The notes below the pieces were generated by a model. That model made no database searches. It worked only from the letters and a program-made list of their open reading frames with translations, and had not been told where the DNA came from. 64,000 nucleotides of DNA from Streptacidiphilus sp. 4-A2 (lineage in GTDB: Bacteria; Actinomycetota; Actinomycetes; Streptomycetales; Streptomycetaceae), in contig JAAFYY010000001.1 of NCBI GenBank assembly GCA_014284505.1, forward strand, positions 1,984,001 through 2,048,000. The letters run 5' to 3'. A program made the translations under genes and the position numbers. Of the stretch, positions 51,169 through 60,396 are shown piece by piece (the first letter of the stretch is position 1; every line of letters begins with the position of its first letter).

Positions 51169-51253
51169 GGAAGGGTACTCGAAGCGGCCCAACGAGGATC
51201 GGATCCGTTCGATCGGGCTCACGCCCACGCAGGTTCGAATCCTGCTCCTTCCG
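51169..51253 (+). tRNA. tRNA-Ser-like gene inside the azoxy cluster; anticodon arm abnormal
   Basis: 85-nt cloverleaf. Acceptor GGAAGGG (51169-51175) / TCCTTCC (51246-51252), the last pair G-U; discriminator G51253; T8-A9; D stem CTC/GAG with GG in the loop; long variable arm GGGC-TCAC-GCCC (51215-51226); T arm GCAGG-TTCGAAT-CCTGC (51229-51245). Long variable arm and discriminator G point to serine identity. The anticodon arm pairs as GATCG/CGATC with an 8-base loop GATCCGTT, and no offset gives a serine anticodon. It lies 13 nt after the VlmA-like gene and 41 nt before the SRPBCC gene on the same strand, so it is probably on one transcript with them. Confidence 0.75.
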
Positions 51254-51294
51254 CCGGAACCGACGTATCGAAGCCGAAAGGAATAGGACCCGGA

Positions 51295-51761
51295 ATGACC
51301 GAAGTCAGTTTCGTCGCGACCTGTGACGCCCCCGTTGACGCCGCCTTCGAATATATCGACAACTACCGGAATGTGACCGGTACTGGCACGGCATGGAAAG
51401 CTACCAGCCGGTGGGCGAATCCGACCACGGCCTCGGCGCGGTCTTCCAGGCCGCCTCCAGGGTGGGTCCGTCCACGCTGCGCTCCACCGTCAAGGCGGTG
51501 CAGTGGGAGCAGAACGCCCTGCTGGCGTACAAGTCGATCTCGGGCATGGAGTCGGCGACCAGCTTTGTCTTCACCGCCCTCGGCGGTTCCCGCTGCACGG
51601 TGGAGTTCCGGATCGCCTTCTCGCTGCCCGGCGGCATCGTGGGCCGGACCATGGAGAAGACCCTGGAGCCCTTCGTCCAGGCCGTCGCCAGGAACACCGC
51701 GCAGAACATCTCGACGCAGGTCAACGCGTACCACGAGCACCGATCCGCGACCTCGCGCTAG
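51295..51761 (+). CDS. SRPBCC (START-like) protein 2
   Basis: About 155 residues from the ATG at 51295 (MTEVSFVATCDAPVDAAFEY) after GAAAGGAATAGG. SRPBCC layout: IDNYRNV, then after one frame repair near 51380 the strands MESYQPVGESDHGLGAVFQA, SATSFVFTALGGSRCTVEFR and the closing helix MEKTLEPFVQAVARNTAQNI. It probably binds a hydrophobic pathway intermediate. It is the last gene of the plus-strand unit (transferase, tRNA-like gene, SRPBCC), which ends at a strong terminator. It differs clearly from the SRPBCC protein at 45412. Confidence 0.75.
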
Positions 51762-51788
51762 CGGGCCGCACACGCTCCTCCGCGCACA

Positions 51789-51835
51789 GGAAGCCTGCGG
51801 ACGGGACCATGGTCCGTCCGCAGGCTTCCTTTTTT
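51789..51835. terminator. Rho-independent terminator, 16-bp stem plus T run
   Basis: GGAAGCCTGCGGACGG (51789-51804) pairs perfectly with CCGTCCGCAGGCTTCC (51814-51829), followed by TTTTTT (51830-51835). The loop is itself palindromic (ACCATGGT). It ends the plus-strand transferase/tRNA/SRPBCC unit and faces the converging SGNH hydrolase gene. It is the clearest terminator in the window. Confidence 0.92.
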
Positions 51836-51863
51836 CCCGCTTTTCGCCTTTCCCGCTCCCGGC

Positions 51864-52547
51864 TCAGCCGGCGTCCTCGCGGCCGAGCACGCCGGCCAGC
51901 GCCTTGGCGACCTCGGCCGCCATCACCGCCTGCCCGGAGGCCGAGAAATGGATGCGGTCCTCGCTCAGCAGGTTGGCGCGGGCGTTGACCGGGTGGTCCC
52001 AGAACTCGACGACCACGGCGCCGTACTCGGCGGCCACGGTGCGGACGATCGCGTTCAGCCTGGTGATCCGCTCGGTCCAGTCCGGGAAGACCGGCACGAC
52101 ATAGGCGCGGCCGAGGGTGAAGGTCGTCAGCTGGGCGCCGGTGCCGACCGCCAGGTCGTACTGCCGCCGCATGGTCCGCTCGATCTCGTCGAAGTCCGGC
52201 TGCCGTCGGACGATGTCGTTCGCGCCGCACGACAGGTGCAGCAGGTCCGGGGCGAACCCGGTCATGGGCTCCGCCTGCTTCGCCAGCACCTGGGCGGTGG
52301 TGGCTCCGACCTCCGCGATGTTGAGGTACTCCAGCTCGGGCCGGACCAGTCGCAGGATCCCGGCCACCCGGTCCGACCATCCGAGGTCCGTGTAGCCGGG
52401 GCAGGGGTCCCCGGTGCCCGCCGACAGACTGTCGCCGATCACCCCGAACCGGCGCCACGGGGCGCCGGCGAGGAGCGCCGCCGCGTCCGCGGGCCGCAGG
52501 CAGTACGGGTCGGACTCTTCTGTCAGATCAGATGTCATGGAAGCCAT
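51864..52547 (-). CDS. SGNH/GDSL hydrolase
   Basis: 227 residues, frame intact. The start is taken at the ATG at 52547 (MASMTSDLTEESD); ATG 52538 is also possible. Block I FGVIGDSLSAGTGD (nucleophile Ser), block III LSCGANDIVRR (Gly-Asn-Asp), block V SEDRIHFSASGQ (catalytic Asp and His). No signal peptide, so it is cytosolic. GDSL enzymes cleave esters. Its promoter region holds the third palindromic operator (52558-52571), so it is under the same control as the P450/MFS pair. It might remove an ester from the final product or intermediate. Confidence 0.85.
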   Translation of the reverse strand: MASMTSDLTEESDPYCLRPADAAALLAGAPWRRFGVIGDSLSAGTGDPCPGYTDLGWSDRVAGILRLVRPELEYLNIAEVGATTAQVLAKQAEPMTGFAPDLLHLSCGANDIVRRQPDFDEIERTMRRQYDLAVGTGAQLTTFTLGRAYVVPVFPDWTERITRLNAIVRTVAAEYGAVVVEFWDHPVNARANLLSEDRIHFSASGQAVMAAEVAKALAGVLGREDAG

Positions 52548-52557
52548 GAACCTAGTA

Positions 52558-52571
52558 TGCGGTCGACCGTA
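52558..52571. promoter_or_regulatory. Palindromic operator, copy 3 (before SGNH hydrolase)
   Basis: TGCGGTCGACCGTA; the core CGGTCGACCG is perfectly symmetric and the site differs by one base from TACGGTCGACCGTA. It lies 11 bases upstream of the SGNH hydrolase start, where a -10 region would be expected, and after the end of the aldehyde dehydrogenase gene. Confidence 0.75.
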
Positions 52572-52623
52572 TTCTCTTATCAAGATGACCCCCGACAATC
52601 AAATCCAGGGCCGACATGCCTGG

Positions 52624-54337
52624 TCAGCCGCGCAGAGCCGAGGCGAACACGGCCGGCAGTGCCGACCAGCGCGGGGAGGCCGCGAAGCCGGTGAGCCGTC
52701 GGCCGGTGGTGGCGGCCGTGGCGTTGTCCACGAACCACGGGGGCTTGGGGGACAGCACGAACTGCCCGTGCAGCCGCCCGCGGTGCCGGGCGGAACGGAC
52801 CACGCACGACGGTGCGCTCGGGGCCGTCCAGGAGCAGGGCGTTGTGGACCACGCCGATGCCGCTCTGCACGTCGTCGAGGGTGTGCCCGGGGAACGCTCC
52901 CCAGGTGGCGGTCGCGGTCAGATAACCCACGCCGGTCCAGGCATTCAACGCCACCGTGCCGTACCGCAGTTCGGCGATCGCGCGGTCCAGTGCGGGGCCG
53001 AGCCGGGTGATGGTGCCCGGGCTGGCGACAAGGTTCACGCCGAGGGTTCCGGTGAACTTCGCGTTGGCGGTGCGGACCGCCTCGTCGAGGAACTGTTCGG
53101 TGTCGCCCGGCAGTTCGAGAACAGCCAGGACCGGGGCGAAGTACTCGGTGGTCAGCGCCGGGCCTGGTTCGTCCGGGTCCAGGTTGCTGATCAGCACCCG
53201 GCCCTGGCTGATGCGCTCCGCGCCGGGATAGGAGTCCAGGGCCTGGCTGGTCCGGTCGTCGCTGCCCGGGTAGTAGGCGGGGCGGGCCGGGGCGGCGGCC
53301 AGTGCCGCACGCAGGTGCTGGAGGAACCGGTCCTTCTGTGCCCACTGGGAGCCGATCACGACCACCTGGCCGGCCACGCAGTTGTAACCACCGTTGTGCA
53401 GCCGCTGGGTGGCGATGTGCTGGGCCTGGAAGCGCAGGTCCGCCTCGGTCCAGGCGCCCGGCAGCACGATCGTCGGGGACACACCGCCCAGTTCGCTGGT
53501 GACCGGCTTCTCCAGCAGCGGCTTCCCGGCCCGCTTGCGGGCGGCGCCCTCGGTGCCGGTGCCGAAGACGATGGCGTCGTGGGTCGTGGCACTGCCGGTC
53601 ATATGGACGTGACCGGCCTTCGGATGGTGCACCAGGTAGCTGCCGACGTCGGCGCCACCGGTGAGGATCCGCACCGCGCCGAGGTCGATGAACGGGGCCA
53701 GTACCCGGCTGAAGACGTCGAGCAGCCCGTCGGTGACCGGGTTGAGCTTGAGGGCCACCACCCGGTTGTGCGCATACAGCTCGTACAGGACGTCCAGGAT
53801 CGGAATCGAGGTGACGTTCCCCGCACCGAGGACGACGCCCACTCCCCTGGTGTCCGCCGGATGGTGCAGGGCCAGGCCCGCGCGGGCCCGGAGCATCTCC
53901 TCGGTGACACCCGGCGGCATCCACACCTCGGCGCTGAAACCGTTCAGCAGCAGGCGGTCCCAGACACTGTGCGGCAGGACACGGATCCCGACGCGCCCGC
54001 CGGGAAGCCGCCGGACCGGGAATCCGTCGGTCGGGCTCCGGCGTTCCTCCAGTGCCCGGATGCTGGCCGCGAGCGCGTCCGTGGAGGTCAGCACCGGATA
54101 GGGACCGGTGATCCACTCCTCGCCGACCAGCCGGCTGCCCGGCGGCAGCCGCTTGTACGCCACGGCCGCGCGCACCCAGGCCTCGGCCTGCTCGGCGGTG
54201 GCCCGGTGCACCTGCTCCAGCAGTGCCCGCCGCTTCGCCAGGTCGCAGCCGGCCCAGGCGAGTTCGCCGCGGGCCAGGTCGTCGAGCGCCTGGTCCGCGG
54301 CCCGGGTCCGCTCGGCCGCCGGTACCGGAGCCGTCAT
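52624..54337 (-). CDS. Aldehyde dehydrogenase-fold enzyme 2
   Basis: About 571 residues. The ATG at 54337 ([17 protein letters not shown]) overlaps the GMC oxidoreductase stop. ALDH features: GVGVVLGAGNVTSIPILDVL, VHMTGSATTHDAIVFG, the catalytic-Glu region VTSELGGVSPTIVLPGAW and Cys in GGYNCVAGQVVVIGS; C-terminal GTVALNAWTGVGYL. The N-terminal ~70 residues and the length exceed the family norm. It may act on an aldehyde made by the GMC oxidoreductase, with which it forms an operon. A frameshift near 52780 affects only the last ~50 residues. Confidence 0.8.
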
Positions 54338-55908
54338 CGTCCCGCCCCTGCCACCCGGTGGATCCCCTTGATCAGGTCGGCTGCCTTCTCCGCGGCCATG
54401 ACCGTGGGCGCGTTGGTGTTTCCGCGCGGCACCGCCGGGAGGACCGAGGCGTCGACGACCCGCAGGCCCGCGATGTCGAGCACCCGCAGTTCGGGGTCGA
54501 CCACCCTGCCGATGGCACAGGAGGAGGTCGGGTGGAAGAGCGTCTGCCCGGACCGCTTCGCCCAGTCGAGGAGGTCCGCGTCGGAGCCCGAGGCCGGGGT
54601 GTCGCCGAACCGTCCCGTGGCGATGTCCGCGACCGCCCGCTGCTCCGCGATCTCCAGGGCGATGCGGATTCCGGCCACGATGCAGTCCCGGTCCTCCTCC
54701 GTCGTCAGGTAGTTGTGGACGATCCGGGGCGCGGCGTCCGGGCGCGGGGAGCGCAGGCCGACCTGGCCGCGGCTGGTCGGCGCGACCACGCAGGGGCCGA
54801 AGGCGAAGCCGTGCTCGGTGGCCGCGCCGAGTCCCTCCTGATGGAAGAGCACGGGGGCGGCGTGGAACTGGAGGTCCGGGGCGTCGAGGTGGTCGCGGCT
54901 GCGGAAGAAGCCGCCTGCCTCGCCGATGTTGGAGGTCAGCGGCCGCGGCCCTCCGTCTGGAGCAGCGCGGCGTTCTCCGCACTGGCCGCACTGGCCAGCG
55001 ACTCGGCGTCGGTACGGAAGTTCAGCAGCGTCATGTAGTGGTCCTGGAGACCCTGGCCCACCGGCAGGTCGCGGACCGGGTCGATGCCGAAGGCGGCGAG
55101 AGCGGCGGCGGGCCCGATCCCGGAGAGCATCAGCAGCTTGGGGGATTCGTAGGTGCCGGCGGAGAGGATCACCCCCGCTCGGCGCGGACCACCTCGACGG
55201 TGCCGCCGCGCTCCACCTCCACACCCGTCGCCCGGCCGCCTTCAACCACCACGCGGTGCGCCCGGGCCGAGGAGAGCACGGTGAGGTTCGGCCGGCCGAG
55301 GGCAGGATGCAGATAGGCGACGGCCGCGCTGCACCGCATGCCACCGCGCTGGGTGAGCTGGTAGCGCCCGACGCCGAACTGGGTCTCGCCGTTGAAGTCA
55401 TGGTTCGTCTTGTGTCCGGCCTGCTGGGCGGCCTCGACAAAGGCCGAGGCGAGCGGGTGCTCGGACCTGCCGTCGCTGACCGTCAGCGGCCCACCGGCGC
55501 CGTGGAACTCGTCCGCGCCGCGCTGGTTGTCCTCGGAGCGGCGGAAGTAGGGCAGCACCTCGGCGTAGGACCACCCGGTGGCCCCGGCCGCGGCCCAGCC
55601 GTCGTAGTCCGCGCGGTTGCCGCGGATGTAGATCATCGCGTTGAGGGAGCTGGAGCCCCGAACATCCTGCCGCGGGGCAGGTAGGCCCGGCGGCCGCCGA
55701 GCCCCGGCTCCGGGTCGGAGTCGAGGTCCCAGTCGAGGCCGGACTTGAACAGCTGGGGAAAGGCGGCGGGGATGTGGATCTCCGGCGCGGTGTCGGGGCC
55801 GCCGGCCTCGATCAGCGCCACCCGGACGTCGGGTTCCTCGGTCAGGCGTGCCGCCAGCACACAGCCCGCGGATCCGGCGCCGACGATGACGTAGTCATAG
55901 GTGCTCAT
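54334..55908 (-). CDS. GMC-family FAD oxidoreductase (choline dehydrogenase-like)
   Basis: About 524 residues from the ATG at 55908 ([20 protein letters not shown]) after AGGGGAGAC. ADP-binding GxGxxG at residues 9-14, GMC signature around [20 protein letters not shown], second signature [16 protein letters not shown], catalytic His in [15 protein letters not shown] and Asn in [21 protein letters not shown] enzymes oxidise alcohols to aldehydes. Frameshifts lie near 55660, 55175 and 54950. Together with the aldehyde dehydrogenase-fold enzyme just downstream it could form an alcohol-to-acid module. Confidence 0.85.
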
Positions 55909-56262
55909 GTCTCCCCTTCGGTCTTCATCGCAGTCGTCAGTGGTCCGGCCGTCCGGCGCCCGCGCCGGTGACCGTCGCGATCCGGTCGGCGAACCTGTCG
56001 GCCATGGCTTCTCCTCGACGGGCCGGCCTTGACGTGAGCGGCCGCGGGCAGCACCCGCACCCGCGTACTGCCGGCGCTTTGGAGCCCAACTCACCTGCTG
56101 ACGCGGCTGGTTCTTCAGGAGTTGGCGCCGCCGTCGCGCGGCAGCGCCTCGGTCACGGTCGCAGCGTACTGGGGAGCCCTGACATCCCTGGGGCGGCCGC
56201 GACAGCGCGCGATCAGGGCCCGGACCGCGGGTGCGGTCCGCGCCCCGGGGTGGGTGCTGCGG
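55909..56262. other. Intergenic region
   Basis: 354 bases between the secreted-protein gene and the GMC oxidoreductase gene, both on the minus strand. No gene is supported. It must hold the promoter of the GMC/aldehyde dehydrogenase operon. No copy of the palindromic operator was found here. Confidence 0.4.
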
Positions 56263-57158
56263 TCAGGCCTTGCGGTAGACGGTCAGCAGCTTCTGCGGGC
56301 TGGACGGGTTGTCGGCGGAGCCGGAGTTCAGCAGTCATGCTTCCGCGCGCTGGGAGGCGGTGCTGCCCGCGTACTTCACCAGTTCCACCCGCAGCTCGAA
56401 GGTACGGCTGGAGCCGTTGCCGAAGCCGGCGGCGATGGTGGGAAGTGCGTCGTAGGCCAGCGGCTGCCAGTGGCCCTTGGCGGCGGAGCCCACCCAGACG
56501 GCCTCCGCGAACTGGGTCGGCTCACTCCCGCTGTCCACGACGAGGGCGGAGGCCCAGGTGGTGCCGATGGCCGCACCGGTGCGGTTGGTGACCGTGTAGG
56601 TCAGGTAGGCGGGGCCGGGGGCGATGCTGTCGCTGCCGGTCAGCGTCTCGACGACGGGACCTCCGGTCCTGCCGTTGCCCACCTGGAAGTCGACGACGCG
56701 GCTGCCGAACACCGGGTGGCCGGGCTGATAGGCGGCGACCTCCAGGCTGATCCCGTCGTTGTTGACCCGCCAGGCCCTGGTCGCGCCCAGGCTCACCTTC
56801 CAGCTGAAGCTGGTGTGCGCCGGAAGGGTGAACTCGCTGGACGAGGAGTGGCCCTTGGGGTAGAACGAGCCCACCACGCCGGGCTCCTGGGAAACGAGCT
56901 GGACGGCGGTGGCCGGGGTCGCGCCGAGCGCGGTCACCTGGGCGGACATCTGGTTGCCCGCGAACGCCAGCGCTCCCTCGACCGTGGCACCCAGAGCGCC
57001 TTCGAACTGCTGCGACCGGCCGGAGGTGTTGCTGACCTCGACGGTGAAGGACTCCTCGGCGCCACCGGGCGTCAGCGCCCGGGCAGGGCGCCACCGGCGA
57101 CGGCCGCCGCGGTGAGGGCGATGACGGCGACGGCCGTGCTGCGGGAACGAGCGGACAT
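56263..57158 (-). CDS. Secreted beta-rich protein with an in-frame TGA near its end
   Basis: The ATG at 57158 starts a signal peptide (MSARSRSTAVAVIALTAAAV). After one frameshift near 57075 the mature part runs as a beta-sandwich-like protein (ESFTVEVSNTSGRSQQFEGA, SEFTLPAHTSFSWKVSLGA, GPAYLTYTVTNRTGAAIG, SSRTFELRVELVKYAGS). A TGA at 56335-56337 interrupts it after ~273 residues, but the same frame continues LLNSGSADNPSSPQKLLTVY with every third base G or C, to a stop at 56263. Either the TGA is a base error or the end is recently truncated. Family not recognised. Confidence 0.55.
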
Positions 57159-57243
57159 GGTGCAACCCCCGGGACTGGCGCGATGACGGCCCCGGGCCGC
57201 TGCCGTCGCCTTGCGTCGACAGCGGTCCCGGGCAGATGGTGCG

Positions 57244-59001
57244 TCAGTTACCGACGATGACGGGGCTGGTGGGGGCGTCGAGGCCTTCGCCGGTGCCGGT
57301 GGTGGTGCCGGCTGAGTCGCGCAGGTCCAGGAAACCGGTGTTGGCCTGGAACGCGATCTCGTAACCATCCGAGGACAGAGCCGTGATCGCCGGACTGGTC
57401 CCGCTCAGCATCCCGTACTGCGTACTGCTCGTGCTGCCGTCCGAATCACGCGTCTCCAGCATCCCGGTGTTGGCCTGGAACGCGATCTCCGGATCACCAT
57501 TGGACTGCGTCGTGATCGCCGGACTGGTCCCGGCCATCATCCCGTACTCCGTGTTCGACACCGCACCGGCGGACGTATAGGTGTACAGGAAACCGTTGTT
57601 GGCCTGGAACGCCGTCTCGCAACCCCCCGACAGATAGGTGATCGCCGGACTGGTACCCGCCATCATCCCCTCCTCCGTGTTCGTGTCGGTCCCGTCCGAC
57701 CCCCTGGTGTAAAGGAAGGTCGACGCGTTCGCCTGGAACGCCACCTCGTACGACGCGGCAGGAGTCGGGGTGTCCGAGGGGTTGTGCAGCCACTGGACGG
57801 TTCCGCCCTGCGTGCTGACCAGGTTTTCGACGTTCCAGTCCGACACGCTGGCGGAGTTGTATCCCCCGTCCCCGGTCCAGTTCTGGTCGACGAAGTAGAC
57901 GGTGCCGTTGCCCGAGGAGTCGACGTCGGACTGGTAGACCACACCGGTGTGGCCTGCGCCGCTTCCGTTGACGCCGAAGCTGAGGACGTCGCCCGGCTCC
58001 GGCGCCGTCTTGTCGCCGTTGGAGTACAGGTCGAACATGCTCAGTAGGCGTTGTAGGCGTTCTGGGCGACCTGGTTTCCGTTGCCGCCCTGGCCGGTGAT
58101 GCCGTAGCGCTGAACGAGATAACGGTCGCTCAGATCCGCGCACTGCCACTCCAGTTGGGTCCCCGGGAACGTGGTCGTACCCGCCGTCGCCCCCGCCGCA
58201 CACCTGAAGCCCCATGAATCCGTCGTTGAACTCGCTCCCGTTGCCGTCGCAGGTCGCGCTCCACCAGGAGGGCTGACCCAGGTTCCCGCCGAGGGAGACG
58301 GTATTCGCCCGGACCCGGGGGAGGCCGCCGCAGCGCCCGCCTCGGGGGACGCGTCGAGCCTGGCCAGGTCGACGGTGGTCCGGGCATTCACGTTGCCGCT
58401 GCCGATCTCCAGTCCCGCACCGAAGTCCCGGGACAGGCGGCCCTGGTCGTGCTGGAGGTTCACGACCCAGGTGCGCCCGCCCTGGTCGACAATCCACTGA
58501 ACGGACTCGAGCGTGGCGACCGAGCCCTTCTTCCCACTCATGTCGCCCGTGGTGTGCAGCACGGTGCCGTGCCGCGGACCTTCTGCCCGAAGATCGACGC
58601 GATCGGACCGTTCTGGCTGCCGTGCAGCGTCGCCTGCCAGGCGTGGGTGTCCTGATCTCGGGAAACCGGGAAGGTGGACTCGGGCAACTTCTCGCCGTAC
58701 GGGACGGCTGTCACCGAGAAGTAGCTGAAGGGCGAGTCCTGAACCACCGAAGCCTGCTGGACACTGGTCCCGGGGGCGGACACCTGGAACTCCGCCGAGG
58801 GGATGTCGGGACTGCTGACCTTCAGGGCGACGTTGTCCAGAGTGAAGCTCCGGCTGGAACTCTTGGTGGCCGCAGCGGACTTGGGGGGGCGAACGACGTG
58901 GAGGCAAAGGAGGAGCCGGCACTGCCCAGACCGATGCCGGCGCCGGCGACGACGGCGATGGAGAGGGCGATCAGCTTACGGCTGCGTGCGCTCGTGGACA
59001 T
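57244..59001 (-). CDS. Secreted CHAP-type hydrolase with four C-terminal repeats
   Basis: About 585 residues from the ATG at 59001 after AGGAGA; signal peptide MSTSARSRKLIALSIAVVAG to SSFAS. An N-terminal beta domain, then a CHAP-like papain fold with likely catalytic Cys in LEWQCADLSDRYLVQRYG and His in GAGHTGVVYQ, plus VYFVDQNW. The C-terminus has four ~43-residue repeats with the core xAFQANxxFLxxR and GTSPAIT (about 57340, 57475, 57605 and 57740), as in secreted Streptomyces proteins with putative carbohydrate-binding repeats. CHAP enzymes cut peptidoglycan peptides. Frameshifts lie near 58870, 58555, 58280, 58150 and 58040. Confidence 0.7.
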
Positions 59002-59270
59002 GACATATCTCCTGTGGTGTGGGTGCCGCGGATCCATTGCCTGATGGTGGCCAGTGCGTGTTGCGACGTACTGAAGGCTGCCGGTTGCCCCGCTGTCGTT
59101 CTCCGGGCTTCCCCGCGACTTCCTTCAACGAGGACTCTGCACCCGGGGCCGCTGTGCCTCGGGCCGGGCGCGCACACGCGCAAAGTCATCGCCGCAGCTG
59201 AACGGTGGTGACCGTGGCTGTCGGCGATGACTGGGAATGCTGGTGCGGTGATCCGCGATCGATCGACCGC

Positions 59271-59698
59271 TCAGGGCTGTGCGCTGGTGGCGATGCTCCA
59301 GGTGATGGTGACCGGTTGGGTGCTGGCGGTGAGCACGGTGAAGGCGCGGGGTCCTGGGCCCTCGTGCCAGCTGACGTTGCCCGGACAGGAGACCGTGTGC
59401 CCCTGGCCTCCGGCCTCCTGGACGCGCAGGGTGGCGGCGTCCGTGCAGGAGAGGGTGAACTGGCCGCCGGCCTCGGGGATGCCCGGGGCCGCGATGGAGA
59501 ACCGGGCGGGCTTGGTCGCGCTCGTGGTCGTGGTGGCGCCCATGCTCGTCCCGCCGCCGGCGGTCGGCGAACTGGTCGACGGCGTGGCGTGGGGAACCGC
59601 GGATGTCCGGGCGGCGCGGGATGAGTGCCACCGCTGCTGCAACTCGACAGCGCAGCTGCCAGCGCAAGCAGTCCCACGGCGCGCAGTTGACGGTTCAT
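59271..59698 (-). CDS. Putative secreted lipoprotein
   Basis: About 142 residues. The ATG at 59698 overlaps the stop of the upstream gene (ATGA). The N-terminus MNRQLRAVGLLALAAALSSC is a lipoprotein signal with Cys20 as the likely lipidated residue. After a frameshift near 59640 a Ser/Thr/Pro linker and a small beta domain follow (RFSIAAPGIPEAGGQFTLSC, SCPGNVSWHEGPGPRAF, VTITWSIATSAQP). Two cysteines in the domain could form a disulfide. It is paired with the secreted protein encoded just upstream. Function unknown. Confidence 0.55.
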
Positions 59699-60396
59699 GC
59701 GTTCGTCTGCCAGTAGTTCCACGCGAATTCGGAGTGCGTCAGCGGCGCGGTGACGGTCTTGGAGGAGACCAGGACAGCCCGGCAGGGGTAGGCCAGCTGG
59801 TAGTTGTTGAAGGTGATCTTCTCGCCGCTGATGCCCAGTTGCAGGTGTCCGACCACACGGCCGGGGACCGGCTTGTCGACCGAGTAGGACATCCCCGTGG
59901 TCACGCTCGCGGACAGGGTGAGACTGAAGTTCGCCTCGGCCTTGACGATCAGGCCGTTGATCTCCGATTTGACGCCGCCGGTGATGCTGGCGCTGAGGCT
60001 TGTCCCGGCACTTACCGAGCCGTGGAGCGTCGCGGGCCCAACTATCGAGGTCCCCAGCGAGATGGGCATGAAGGTCGAGCTCTTGGTCATCGTCGTCCAG
60101 TGCGAGGCTCCCCGGTGGTGCAGATCTGCGGGGAGATGGCGCTGTGCATCGTCCCGGCGTGCGGCGCCGCCGCGGCCGCGGTGGCGTCCACGGTGACGCT
60201 GTCCGCGCCGGTGTCCGGGACCAGCCCGGTGGTGGCCGGACCGCCCAGCGACGTGGTGTCGATGACCGGGATGCCGCCCGACGCGCTGTCGCTCTGGAGA
60301 CCGGTGTCCGCGTAGGCCGCCGGGCCGGTGGCCACGACGGCGCAGAACACGGTGGCGCTCAGACCGCGGATGGTGCGGGTGAAACGTGCTGCTCAA
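59695..60396 (-). CDS. Secreted protein rich in alternating Ser/Thr strands
   Basis: About 233 residues. Start proposed at TTG 60396 after GGGGAAGG; the signal peptide ATVFCAVVATGPAAYA appears after a frame repair near 60370. A second frameshift lies near 60105. The mature half has long amphipathic strands (LHGSVSAGTSLSASITGGVK, KAEANFSLTLSASVTTGMSY) and ends HSEFAWNYWQTNA. Such Ser/Thr-alternating hairpins occur in aerolysin/ETX-MTX2 pore-forming proteins, but no diagnostic motif is visible, so this is only a suggestion. It is translationally coupled to the lipoprotein gene. Confidence 0.5.
   Translation of the reverse strand: MSSTFHPHHPRSERHRVLRRRGHRPGGLRGHRSPERQRVGRHPGHRHHVAGRSGHHRAGPGHRRGQRHRGRHRGRGGAARRDDAQRHLPADLHHRGASHWTTMTKSSTFMPISLGTSIVGPATLHGSVSAGTSLSASITGGVKSEINGLIVKAEANFSLTLSASVTTGMSYSVDKPVPGRVVGHLQLGISGEKITFNNYQLAYPCRAVLVSSKTVTAPLTHSEFAWNYWQTNA

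Noticed and set aside
5803-51253. tRNA-like copies at 5.8 kb and 51.2 kb as attachment-site duplications of an integrated element
   Set aside because: The two loci differ in acceptor, D and anticodon arms, no integrase or phage genes lie between or beside them, and gene content is continuous cluster DNA.
56335-56337. TGA read as selenocysteine
   Set aside because: No selenocysteine insertion signal or selenoprotein motif is visible, and a base error is simpler.
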